Shown: positions 25,863 to 34,009 of the stretch, piece after piece
How positions within the stretch are numbered: position 1 is the first letter of the stretch
Layout: every line of letters begins with the position of its first letter
Source of the DNA: an uncultured Bacteroidales bacterium
Lineage (GTDB): Bacteria > Bacteroidota > Bacteroidia > Bacteroidales > Paludibacteraceae
Direction: 5' to 3'
Length of the DNA: 45,573 nt
Assembly (NCBI GenBank): GCA_934692905.1
Contig: CAKUUM010000011.1
Span: 1-45,573, forward strand
Translations under genes and position numbers: made by a program
The notes under the pieces: model-generated
What the model was told of the DNA's origin: nothing
The model's input: the letters and a program-made list of their open reading frames with translations, nothing else
Databases searched by the model: none

Positions 25863-27191
25863 TCACACTTCCGTCAAGAGAAATGCCATATACAGCGGTA
25901 GGGTGAGCAATGCACCTTCGCGCCCCACATTGTAGTCCCCCAACTTGAGAGCGTGATGCACATGGTATTTTTCAGGATGCGACAAGACCGTTTGCAGCGA
26001 CTTCGCACGCCCCGAGGTTGCCTTACACTCCAGCGGCGTACATTCGCCATGGTAGCGCAACACGAAATCCAACTCCAACCCGCTATCCTTGTGGAAATAG
26101 TACAACTTACGCCCCATCTTGCCCAACATATCCGCCACCAGATTCTCGAAGATAGCCCCCTTGTAGCCCAGCAAATCACCACTAATGATGCTGCCTTGCG
26201 TACCGTCCTCCAGCATACTGACAAACAAACCCGTATCTGCCATATACACTTTGAACACATCCCTCATGGCATTGCCATCCAATGGCAACTCCGTGATTTC
26301 CAGATTATGGCAGCGCCGTATGATGCCCGCATCCTCTATCCACTGGAGGCTGCCCCAATAGTCCTTGGCACGTGCCCCCTTCTCCACCACGGAATAGGTA
26401 AACTTCTTATTCTCGCGGCTTAACTGCGCGGGGATAGACTCAAAGCACCTGCGTATGCGCGGTTTGTCAGCATCCGATGCATACTTCATCATATCCCCTT
26501 TGTACTCATCCACAATGCCTCGCTGCAACATCAAGACGGTTGCCAGATTATGGTCCCTGATAAAAGCATCCACCACGGCAGGCATGCCGCCCACTACCGT
26601 GTATTGCAACAGCAGTTCGCGCATACGCTGATGGATAAACTCGTCCACAGCACTCTCCTGCTGCAGAGCGGCACGCAGATGCTCCACCATAGCGGCAGGA
26701 ATACCATTTGCCCACAAAAACTCCTCAAAATCCATCGGATACATATCCACAATGGTCTCATACCCGACAGGGATAGTAGCCATTTCGTCTTCTTTGTAGG
26801 ATGACTTGTAGCCATTCACCCCCAACAGCGAACCCGTGCAGATATAATCGAAGCGCCCGTCCAAATAGAGGAACTTGAGTGCAGCGCGTGCACGCGGACA
26901 CTCCTGTATCTCATCGAAAACAATGCACGTCTTTCCTTCCACAAACTTCGCATCGGGTATCACTGCCGACATCTTCATAAGCAAGTCACGGGGCTCCAAG
27001 GAACCGGCAAACAAGGTACGATATGTCTGATAGCGGTGAAAATCCATATAGACAACATGCTCATAATGGCTGTGGGCGAACTCCAAAACGGAGTACGTCT
27101 TGCCACACTGACGACACCCCTTCACCACCAGAGGCTTATGATTGGGAGCCGTACGCCACGCCTCAAAAGTTGTCATTATCTTTCTATCCAT
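25863..27191 (-). CDS. AAA+ ATPase with DUF4143 C-terminal domain
   Basis: A 442-aa protein of the common AAA_14 + DUF4143 family. Walker A is GCRQCGKTYSVL (about residues 20-31) and Walker B is TCIVFDEIQECP (about 88-99). A sensor-like ICTGSLLG follows. A helical linker precedes DUF4143 (about 200-400), with MADTGLFVSML, GAIFENLVADML and a nuclease-like LELDFVLRYHGECTPLECKA block. That last block has the D...E-x-K pattern of restriction-endonuclease-like folds. The cellular role of the family is not established. It lies between the two giant adhesin genes on the same strand. Two 3 x 33-bp repeat arrays lie directly upstream. Confidence 0.9.
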   Translation of the reverse strand: MDRKIMTTFEAWRTAPNHKPLVVKGCRQCGKTYSVLEFAHSHYEHVVYMDFHRYQTYRTLFAGSLEPRDLLMKMSAVIPDAKFVEGKTCIVFDEIQECPRARAALKFLYLDGRFDYICTGSLLGVNGYKSSYKEDEMATIPVGYETIVDMYPMDFEEFLWANGIPAAMVEHLRAALQQESAVDEFIHQRMRELLLQYTVVGGMPAVVDAFIRDHNLATVLMLQRGIVDEYKGDMMKYASDADKPRIRRCFESIPAQLSRENKKFTYSVVEKGARAKDYWGSLQWIEDAGIIRRCHNLEITELPLDGNAMRDVFKVYMADTGLFVSMLEDGTQGSIISGDLLGYKGAIFENLVADMLGKMGRKLYYFHKDSGLELDFVLRYHGECTPLECKATSGRAKSLQTVLSHPEKYHVHHALKLGDYNVGREGALLTLPLYMAFLLTEV

Positions 27192-27230
27192 ACTAACAAA
27201 TGATTATCAATCACTTACAGCATACAATTA

Positions 27231-27315
27231 TATTTTTTCAAGCGAATCAACTGCCACTTTTCACACTTTTTCAAGGGAATTCATGGCACAAATTCACACT
27301 TTTTCCAACGAATTA
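27231..27315. repeat. 33-bp-period array, copy A, upstream of the ATPase gene
   Basis: Three units begin TTTTTCA/TTTTTCC at 27234, 27267 and 27300, exactly 33 nt apart, with cores CAAGCGAAT, CAAGGGAAT and CAACGAAT in that order. It starts 43 nt from the ATPase start codon. The 481-nt region 27192-27672 has no convincing gene. Confidence 0.88.
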
Positions 27316-27514
27316 TGCTGCAAAATTAGCACAATCCACCCAAATTTGCAAGCAAGAATATAAAAATGCTCTTTCCCACTTGCGATAATTCAATATATCA
27401 AAGAACACATTCCTCCACCATTTTCCACCCCGCTATCACTTTGGCTCCACGAATTAACCATCGTAGTCAATGCGCTACATAAGCAATTCATTATTAACCA
27501 AATGACACGTATCC

Positions 27515-27608
27515 TCACACTTTTTCAAGCGAATTATGTGCCAAATTTCACACTTTTTCAAGGGAATCAGTGGCACAAAATCACACTTTTCCCAACGAAT
27601 TGCACACT
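27515..27608. repeat. 33-bp-period array, copy B
   Basis: Three units begin at 27521, 27554 and 27587 (33 nt apart). They carry the same three cores in the same order as copy A (CAAGCGAAT, CAAGGGAAT, CAACGAAT). Whole arrays A and B are therefore direct repeats 287 bp apart. Confidence 0.88.
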
Positions 27609-27622
27609 ATTTATCTCTGTAA

Positions 27623-27666
27623 CAATTATCTCTCGGCAGGGTATTCCCACTGCCGAGAGATAATTG
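27623..27666 (-). terminator. Strong hairpin terminator after adhesin B
   Basis: CAATTATCTCTCGGCAG (27623-27639) and its perfect complement (27650-27666) form a 17-bp stem with a 10-nt loop, 6 nt past the stop codon of adhesin B. The T tract is weak. Confidence 0.8.
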
Positions 27667-27672
27667 ATAGGA

Positions 27673-30600
27673 TTACTTCACTACTTTTTTGCCATTGATG
27701 ATATATACACCTGCAGGCAAAGCACTCTGTTGGTCGGCATCGCCCAAGTATTGACCTGTAACAGAGTAAATACCCTTGGCAGTTGCGGCTGTCGTTTCGG
27801 CGGTTGTACCATCCACACCCGTCGTCACCTCCGAACGACTCACAATGCGGAATCGGTTGGTCGTCGTATTGGCATCTGCCGTGAAGGTATAACTGTTGCC
27901 CTCGGACATCTCAGTCACTATACCCGTCTGCAGGTCCTGTAAGTAGAGTAGCTCACCTTCTGTGTAACCGAAACTCAACACATACTCCGTAGAACTGTTG
28001 CTTTGTATGCCTATCTCTGTACCTGACAAATCTTCCGTAGCATACGTGGAGTACTTGCCACCTGCATTAGCCACATAGATGTTCACATTCGGCACATCGT
28101 TCATCATCTTTGTACACGACTCTATCGGGTCACCATTGAAAACATACAACCTGTCCTTGCTTCCATCGCTCGCCGTCAGGCGGATTTGTACACCCGTTAT
28201 GCCTGCTGACTCTGAGGAACGGCGTACTGACTTGCTCGGGGTAGAAGAGGCTTGCAATGCGTTCCATACCGCATTCTCGTAAGTCAGGTCTATGTTCACA
28301 GGCTCATTCGCACGCAGGAAGAAACCGGCCATAGACGCTATCGTGCCCCAATACTGCGAGTAGTCGCCCAAACGCAAGAAACTGCGGTTGATATCAACAA
28401 ACGTTCCTGCACTCCAATCATCACCACCTATAGTCACATCCAAAGGCAACAATATCTTTATCGAAGACTCTACCTTACCCTCATTACGCAACTTATCCAA
28501 CTGGTTCAGCACCTCATAGGCATCCAGCGGAGCCATCCAACTGTTCGCAAAGAAATGGAAACCCTCACCAGGCATAGACAAATGCGCATCCGAATTGCCT
28601 ACCAACGTTCCCTGCATAGTAACAGGAGTTGTTGGCGCCGATTCCGTTTCTGTCGCAACGGCAAAGCCTCTGAACGGTTCGCACAGGATAGAAATTCCTG
28701 AAAGGCTCGTTTGTTGCCAACCTTTGGAATAATCCCAATAGTTACCATACCAATACTCAACAGGTTTCGTCACTACCGGCTTACCCGTGGTAACACTACC
28801 CATATAGCAACGGACAAACTCATCTTCTACGCCCTCTACATAACTGCCGACCACTTTCTTGTACGTGTTCAGGTACTTCTCCACGCTCGCTTGGGGCTGA
28901 TTGTTGCTCTCGGCTGCAGGACTGATTGCCAATATACCACCGTCCTCTATCTTCAGTTGGTCGGCACCCGAGAGACCCGCGATACCCTCCTTACCTACCA
29001 GCAACTTTCCGCCTGCCTTAATGGTTATCGTCTTGCCTTCAGCGACGGTAATACCGTATGCCTCTGCAGTCACGCCGTCAGGAATAACCACATTGGCGGC
29101 TATCATAACCGGAGTCGCTGAAGTGGAACCCGTAGTATTAGACCAGTTGGCTGCCGTACTCCAATCGCCCGCGGTCGTAAAGGTAATGTCGGCAGGCTTG
29201 TCGCCTATGGTATAAGGATATTCGTCCTTGGTAGCAGCATCTTCATTTGCCACTACCACTTTGCCGTCTGCCACATACTGGGACGGAGACAAATTATATA
29301 CACCGCCATTGAGGACGACTTTCTTGTTCGCTGACCAGACGATGTTCTTGCTCGTCGAGAACACCTGCGCATTGTTCACCACAACGCTCACTTTGTCGAT
29401 AGCCTCCTGCTCGTTGTTCTGAGGGTTGGCTTGGTAAATCGGCGTATATGCCTTGAGCAAACCGCCCTTGACAAGAACCTTTATCGGCAACTTCGTACTA
29501 TGTTGGCATGCGGCAATAGCCGTCGCCTGAGAAGTAGAGCCGCTACCGTTAAACTGGTCGTCAGCAGGCTGGGTGGCAGTACAGATAATCGAGCCACCGT
29601 TCATCGTCAGTTCGCCAGCACGCATTTCGAAGCCGTAGTTTCCTACAGTAGCCTTACCTGCATACGTCCAACGCGCATACCCTGCGGCATAAGCCACAGA
29701 CTCGGAGCAGTTGAACTCCGCCGTACTGCCAATATTAAAAATAGGAGCAGTTGCGGAGGTGTTATCCAACAGACCAACGACCTCAAATGCACATTGGGTT
29801 TGCTCTACCTTGCCATCGAAATTCACAACAATACCATACGTATTCGTAGTATAGGATGCCGCAATGATATACCAACCGGCAGTTTGACGAATGGTTACAT
29901 CTTTACCTATGCTAAGTACGGAATAATTCGTTGAAGCCACCTTAGAGCCGCCTTGCATAGAGAACAATATATCACCATTACCAACAATCATACCTGTACC
30001 TTGAATAGTGAGATTGGTATTATATACATTAACAAAACCTGCTGCCCCAGTTTCCAATTCCGAGTAGTCAAGTGTCAGTACCTTGCCATTCAAATCCAAC
30101 ACGCTTACTCCCATAGAGGTCAAGGCAAGTTTGCCTTTTTGTGTATAATCTTTTTGTAAAATCGCAGGATATGCAGCAGACGATGCCTTGATCGCTTTAT
30201 ATAAAGTCTCATATTCTACACCATTCACCGTGGCAACAATAGCATCGGCAGGCATCACGTAATAATATGTCGCATCCTGTTTTGGAGACACATAACCTTC
30301 TGCAATATAATTAGATATCTGCGCAAAGGCTTTTGCGGTAAACTTACCTGCAGATACAGACACTTGTCCGCCATTGTTTGTCAATGTAAAGTAGTTTTCG
30401 AATGTGGTCGTACTATTGGTTGTGCTATTGGAAGGTTGGATAGATAGTTTACCAGTTGCATTATTAGTAATACTCATCGGAGTTGTATTTTTTTTGCCAA
30501 GAGTACTATATTCGCATATCTCCAATGTTCCATTATTCACAAAAGTGCCTTTTTTCCAGCGTCCACCAAGGCGGGTGGTACCATTATTGGTAATCGTCAT

Positions 30601-31878
30601 TCCCGCAAGATTATCCGCATCGGTAGCAGTACCAAAATTCAAGTAAATATACACGCCTTCAGGAATAGTAAAGTTATCGTGTGCAATAACGAGCACCGTG
30701 GTATAAGTATCTGCGCTATGCGAGCAAACAGAACCCCAATCATCGGTATTAAAATAATCCACATCGTTGATACGCACGGCATACGACTTGCCATGTTTTA
30801 CCACCCAGTATTCGCCTTCTTTTTCGCAATAACTACCCGCTACAAAGTTTTTCACATCCGGTTGGTGCGAGAACTTACCTCCGGAAATAGAGAAGCCTGC
30901 GGACTGTGCCCCGATAAAGGTACCATCTTCAATAGAAACAACATACGCAGAACCTCCATACACACAATAATGTTTCGATGCAGCAACATCTGCCTTGTAG
31001 AGGCTTTCGCTACCCTTAACAGTTATTTTTGCAGCAGGTTTCAATGCGGAAATATAAGGTTCATAAGATTTACTGCTACTTATATATGTTCCTCCCTTAG
31101 CAGCGGACATATCCACCTTGTTGTTCTCAAACAAAACACCAGCCTTACCCGCATTAATACCCGAGCAATAGTTAAGGCACAGGGTAGGAGTACCTGCCAC
31201 ATACGTGATAGTATTATTCGTACATACAATTTCACCCGCTTTGGAATATATATTCAAAGCATAACCGCACTCCCCTTGCATTCGGATATTGGCATTCTCA
31301 ATATCCAACGCGCCCCGATACGGATAGATAATAGAACTCGTCAAGTAAGTTTGCGATTTTGGAGTGCCATCCGTATTATAGGTGTATTCCGGTGCTGTGA
31401 CAAAGTTACCAGTGATATTCACGCCGTCCGTAGCAACCAATTTAGCAGTAGTCGTCTGTGTCATACCTACCAAAATAGCACACAGGTTAGTACTTTGGTT
31501 ATGACTTACATTCAGTGCCAACGTACCCTTTTGTGTAGCATCATCTGCAGCCGAAGCCTTGATTGTGAATGTACCATTTTGCACAAAAAGAGCTGGGATA
31601 GATAGCACCTTCTTCTCCAGACTACCAAAATTCGCGTTCCACGTCAGTGTCTTACCATTGAGGTTGAGGGTTGCATCTTTGGTCAGCGTATCAATTTTTG
31701 TTGTATTATAAGTTGCATCACTCAGCAACTGCAACTCGCCGCCATTGGTCTTCCAATCGGAAATAGCAGCAGCGATGTCTTCGTAATTGGTATCGCCCAA
31801 CTTGGCAACTTGCGCAGAAAAAACATTTGCACTCAGCAGCAATGCTGCCAAAAGCACATAGTAAATCTTTCTTTTCAT
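27673..31878 (-). CDS. Giant beta-helix adhesin-like surface protein B, T9SS-like tail
   Basis: A 1401-aa paralogue of adhesin A. The signal peptide ends near VFSAQ (about 1-22). Residues about 25-760 are a beta-helix-like region (TLNLNGKTLTWNAN, VSVLDLNGKVLTLDYSE, many N/G turns) that differs extensively from A. A transition zone of partial similarity (about 760-819) precedes residues 820-1401, which are identical to residues 795-1376 of A, including the shared module and the tail GVYIINGKKVVK. It has its own promoter (32015-32046), a leader of about 130 nt and its own terminator (27623-27666), so it is a single-gene unit, unlike A. Surface exposure through a T9SS-like route is inferred from the tail. 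Confidence 0.85.
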   Translation of the reverse strand: MKRKIYYVLLAALLLSANVFSAQVAKLGDTNYEDIAAAISDWKTNGGELQLLSDATYNTTKIDTLTKDATLNLNGKTLTWNANFGSLEKKVLSIPALFVQNGTFTIKASAADDATQKGTLALNVSHNQSTNLCAILVGMTQTTTAKLVATDGVNITGNFVTAPEYTYNTDGTPKSQTYLTSSIIYPYRGALDIENANIRMQGECGYALNIYSKAGEIVCTNNTITYVAGTPTLCLNYCSGINAGKAGVLFENNKVDMSAAKGGTYISSSKSYEPYISALKPAAKITVKGSESLYKADVAASKHYCVYGGSAYVVSIEDGTFIGAQSAGFSISGGKFSHQPDVKNFVAGSYCEKEGEYWVVKHGKSYAVRINDVDYFNTDDWGSVCSHSADTYTTVLVIAHDNFTIPEGVYIYLNFGTATDADNLAGMTITNNGTTRLGGRWKKGTFVNNGTLEICEYSTLGKKNTTPMSITNNATGKLSIQPSNSTTNSTTTFENYFTLTNNGGQVSVSAGKFTAKAFAQISNYIAEGYVSPKQDATYYYVMPADAIVATVNGVEYETLYKAIKASSAAYPAILQKDYTQKGKLALTSMGVSVLDLNGKVLTLDYSELETGAAGFVNVYNTNLTIQGTGMIVGNGDILFSMQGGSKVASTNYSVLSIGKDVTIRQTAGWYIIAASYTTNTYGIVVNFDGKVEQTQCAFEVVGLLDNTSATAPIFNIGSTAEFNCSESVAYAAGYARWTYAGKATVGNYGFEMRAGELTMNGGSIICTATQPADDQFNGSGSTSQATAIAACQHSTKLPIKVLVKGGLLKAYTPIYQANPQNNEQEAIDKVSVVVNNAQVFSTSKNIVWSANKKVVLNGGVYNLSPSQYVADGKVVVANEDAATKDEYPYTIGDKPADITFTTAGDWSTAANWSNTTGSTSATPVMIAANVVIPDGVTAEAYGITVAEGKTITIKAGGKLLVGKEGIAGLSGADQLKIEDGGILAISPAAESNNQPQASVEKYLNTYKKVVGSYVEGVEDEFVRCYMGSVTTGKPVVTKPVEYWYGNYWDYSKGWQQTSLSGISILCEPFRGFAVATETESAPTTPVTMQGTLVGNSDAHLSMPGEGFHFFANSWMAPLDAYEVLNQLDKLRNEGKVESSIKILLPLDVTIGGDDWSAGTFVDINRSFLRLGDYSQYWGTIASMAGFFLRANEPVNIDLTYENAVWNALQASSTPSKSVRRSSESAGITGVQIRLTASDGSKDRLYVFNGDPIESCTKMMNDVPNVNIYVANAGGKYSTYATEDLSGTEIGIQSNSSTEYVLSFGYTEGELLYLQDLQTGIVTEMSEGNSYTFTADANTTTNRFRIVSRSEVTTGVDGTTAETTAATAKGIYSVTGQYLGDADQQSALPAGVYIINGKKVVK
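27675..29421 (-). repeat. 1,747-bp direct repeat, copy 2 (3' cassette of adhesin B)
   Basis: Same sequence as 20631-22377. The right-hand border falls at 29422, where the first differences appear (GAGGGTTGG against GCGGATTTG). The left-hand border is the last sense codon. Confidence 0.93.
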
Positions 31879-32014
31879 AACATCATCATTATGTATTAAT
31901 ACTCAATCTTTTTCACCTTTTTGTTACATAGCGTACATGCCGTTAATCCATAGCGTCATTTGCGTTATAATATGCTTTTCGCCCACAATGTCACACACCT
32001 CTCCTAAAAGCGCG

Positions 32015-32046
32015 CAAAGATACAACAATTTTCCCATATATGCAAA
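32015..32046 (-). promoter_or_regulatory. Promoter of adhesin B
   Basis: Plus-strand CAAAGATA (32015-32022) is TATCTTTG on the minus strand. CAAA at 32043-32046 supplies TTTG, with 20 nt between the elements. Full consensus match. Confidence 0.78.
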
Positions 32047-32448
32047 TAAAAATGCAAAACTACAACAGGATTGCACATAACACATTCATAATCAACACCA
32101 TGAACATTCACACAAAAATATTAGCAGGTATCAAGCAAGGATTTTATGAATAATCAATGATCATACGGCGTAGCCGTCCGTTGATACATAAAAAACACGG
32201 ACACCTGCGGTGTATTTGACACAGATTAAACACAAAAAAACACAACAGGTAAGCAATGCCAAACAACTGACAGACAGACCATTAGGAATAAAAAAAATAT
32301 CCATTTGCAACTAATAAAACGTTTGAATTTTATCAATTGCCAATCAAACTTTACTACCGCAAGCAGCACTTGCTGACAGACGGAGCGAACATCGAGGTCG
32401 CACCCGTTTGGGAATGGCTTCTGCTCCCCCACACGGACTATGCAAAAT

Positions 32449-32545
32449 AACTTTTCCAAAAGTGTTTTTTGTACCAAAAACAACTTTTCCAAAAGTGCTT
32501 TTTACGCAAAAACGGCAAAAATCAACTTTTCCACTTGCACATTTT
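32449..32545. repeat. 33-bp-type repeat array C (core AACTTTTCCAAAAGTG)
   Basis: AACTTTTCCAAAAGTG begins at 32449 and 32482 (33 nt apart); a third, diverged AACTTTTCC begins at 32524 (42 nt later). It resembles the ATPase-linked arrays in period and in the ACTTTTTC/CAA core. The reading frame across it encodes an 11-residue repeat (NNFSKS...), which I regard as a by-product. Confidence 0.7.
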
Positions 32546-32693
32546 GCATTTTTGCGGTCAAAGTAGCAATACCACATTCCGCTATGGATGCCCGCGGACG
32601 AGGAGAGCACCCCGCTACGTCAACGGACTTGGAATAATACACTATTTTGATGCAGTTGCCCATATGACAAATTCTTCAAGCAGATGCTATCCG

Positions 32694-32726
32694 CAGGGCA
32701 AGGTCAGGGAAAGAGCAGGGAGATAA
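32694..32726. repeat. 11-bp-period array (core CAGGG)
   Basis: CAGGGCA, CAGGGAA and CAGGGAG begin at 32694, 32705 and 32716, an exact 11-nt period. It uses the same core as the array at 3621-3653. Confidence 0.7.
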
Positions 32727-32803
32727 CCCATTCCGTTTGTACCAAAGTCCGGTGCGGTTGCCCTGATTGTGCATGTGCATGAGCATAAAAATAGGGACAT
32801 GGG

Positions 32804-32834
32804 TTGCATACGTGCGGAAAATGTAGTAACTTTG
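32804..32834 (+). promoter_or_regulatory. Promoter of the asparaginase-peptidase operon
   Basis: TTG (32804-32806), 20 nt, TAACTTTG (32827-32834). It leaves a leader of about 140 nt before the ATG at 32980. Confidence 0.72.
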
Positions 32835-32979
32835 CGGGCAGGTTGGACATGACGGTTTAGAGGGCAGAGATTGAGGTTAGGGGATAGCGGCAAGTGGATG
32901 GATGGGGCAAACGAAGTAGAATACACAAATCTAATAAATACGAAACAGACGGCGCACAAGGAGCCGGAGAGAAAAGACC

Positions 32980-34005
32980 ATGAAAGTACTACTGCTGTTC
33001 ACAGGTGGAACCATATCCATGGTGCGGGACCCGCAGACGGGAGCCCTGCACCCTGCCGATTTGGCTACCTTCAAAGCCTTTGTGCCCGAGTTGTTTACAA
33101 GCCATATCCACGTGGATATGCTGCCGTTTGAGCCGCTGGTGGACTCGTCGGACATCAACCCCGAGAGTTGGAAGAAGATGGCGCACGAGGTGTACGACCA
33201 CTATGATGATTACGACGGGTTCGTGGTGCTGCACGGTACCGACACGATGTCCTATTCGGCTTCGGCACTGAGTTTCATGCTGGAGAACCTGACCAAACCC
33301 GTGGTGTTCACGGGCAGCCAGTTGCCCGTGGGCGTACTGCGCTCGGATGCCAAGGAGAACCTGCTGACAGCCATAGAGATAGCCGCCGCGAAAGACGACA
33401 AGGGCAACGCTATGGTGCCCGAGGTGTGCCTGTTTATGGCTGACCAGTTGTTCCGCGGCAACCGCACGACCAAGCGCAATGCGGAGCACTTCGCGGCGTT
33501 CAATTCGTACAACTATCCCGCCCTCGCGCGCGCGGGCGTTCATATTAATTATAACACCAGTCTCATCCACTACCCGACAGCGGGGCAGCCGTTGCGCCTC
33601 AGGGACAAGACGGACTGCAATGTGGCGATACTGAAACTCTTTCCCGGCATCACGGAGTCTGTGGTGCGCAGCATATTGTCCACGCCCGGGCTGCGCGGCG
33701 TGGTATTGGAGACCTACGGGGCGGGCAACGCGCCGTCGTGCCAGTGGCTGTACGACGAGTTGCACAGTGCGGTGGAGCGTGGCATCGTGATTGTGAACAA
33801 GACCCAGTGCAACACGGGGTCGGTGACAATGGGGCAGTATGCGGTGAGCCTCAACCTGATGAAGGCGGGCGTGCTGTCCGGCTACGACATCACCACGGAA
33901 GCACTGCTGACCAAGATGATGTATCTTCTGGGCGAGTACCCGACTGATACAGAGGAAGTTAAACGACTATTACAAATACCGCTGTGCGGTGAACTAACCA
34001 ACTAA
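32980..34005 (+). CDS. ansA: Type I (cytoplasmic) L-asparaginase
   Basis: A 341-aa enzyme hydrolysing asparagine to aspartate and ammonia. The N-terminal strand LLLFTGGTIS (residues 5-13) contains the catalytic Thr of the TGGTI signature. A second active-site segment, VVLHGTDTMSYSA, lies at about residues 81-93. There is no signal peptide, so it is cytoplasmic. Length is typical (about 340 aa). GGAG and GGAGAG sequences lie upstream of the start. It is followed after 4 nt by pepD; together they would break down dipeptides and asparagine. Confidence 0.96.
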   Translation: MKVLLLFTGGTISMVRDPQTGALHPADLATFKAFVPELFTSHIHVDMLPFEPLVDSSDINPESWKKMAHEVYDHYDDYDGFVVLHGTDTMSYSASALSFMLENLTKPVVFTGSQLPVGVLRSDAKENLLTAIEIAAAKDDKGNAMVPEVCLFMADQLFRGNRTTKRNAEHFAAFNSYNYPALARAGVHINYNTSLIHYPTAGQPLRLRDKTDCNVAILKLFPGITESVVRSILSTPGLRGVVLETYGAGNAPSCQWLYDELHSAVERGIVIVNKTQCNTGSVTMGQYAVSLNLMKAGVLSGYDITTEALLTKMMYLLGEYPTDTEEVKRLLQIPLCGELTN

Positions 34006-34009
34006 GAAT

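Larger units (their letters stand above)
31879..32979. other. 1.1-kb region without a convincing gene
   Basis: It holds the promoter of adhesin B (32015-32046), A/T-rich filler with runs such as AAAAAACACGGACACC, 33-bp-type repeats (32449-32545), an 11-bp array (32694-32726) and the asparaginase promoter (32804-32834). Open frames of 65-90 codons on both strands overlap the repeats and lack recognisable starts or families. Confidence 0.6.

Noticed and set aside
27231..27608. 33-bp repeats considered as a CRISPR array
   Set aside because: Units are contiguous without unique spacers, there are only three per block, and no cas genes are present.
20631..29421. The identical 1.75-kb blocks considered as an insertion sequence
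   Set aside because: They are coding ends of two surface-protein genes, with no transposase, terminal inverted repeats or target duplications visible.
32226..32637. Small frames of 65-88 codons across the repeats at 32.2-32.6 kb, including one with an NNFSKS 11-residue repeat
   Set aside because: The 11-residue period follows from the 33-bp DNA repeat. Several frames on both strands are open at once, and none has a plausible start context or family.
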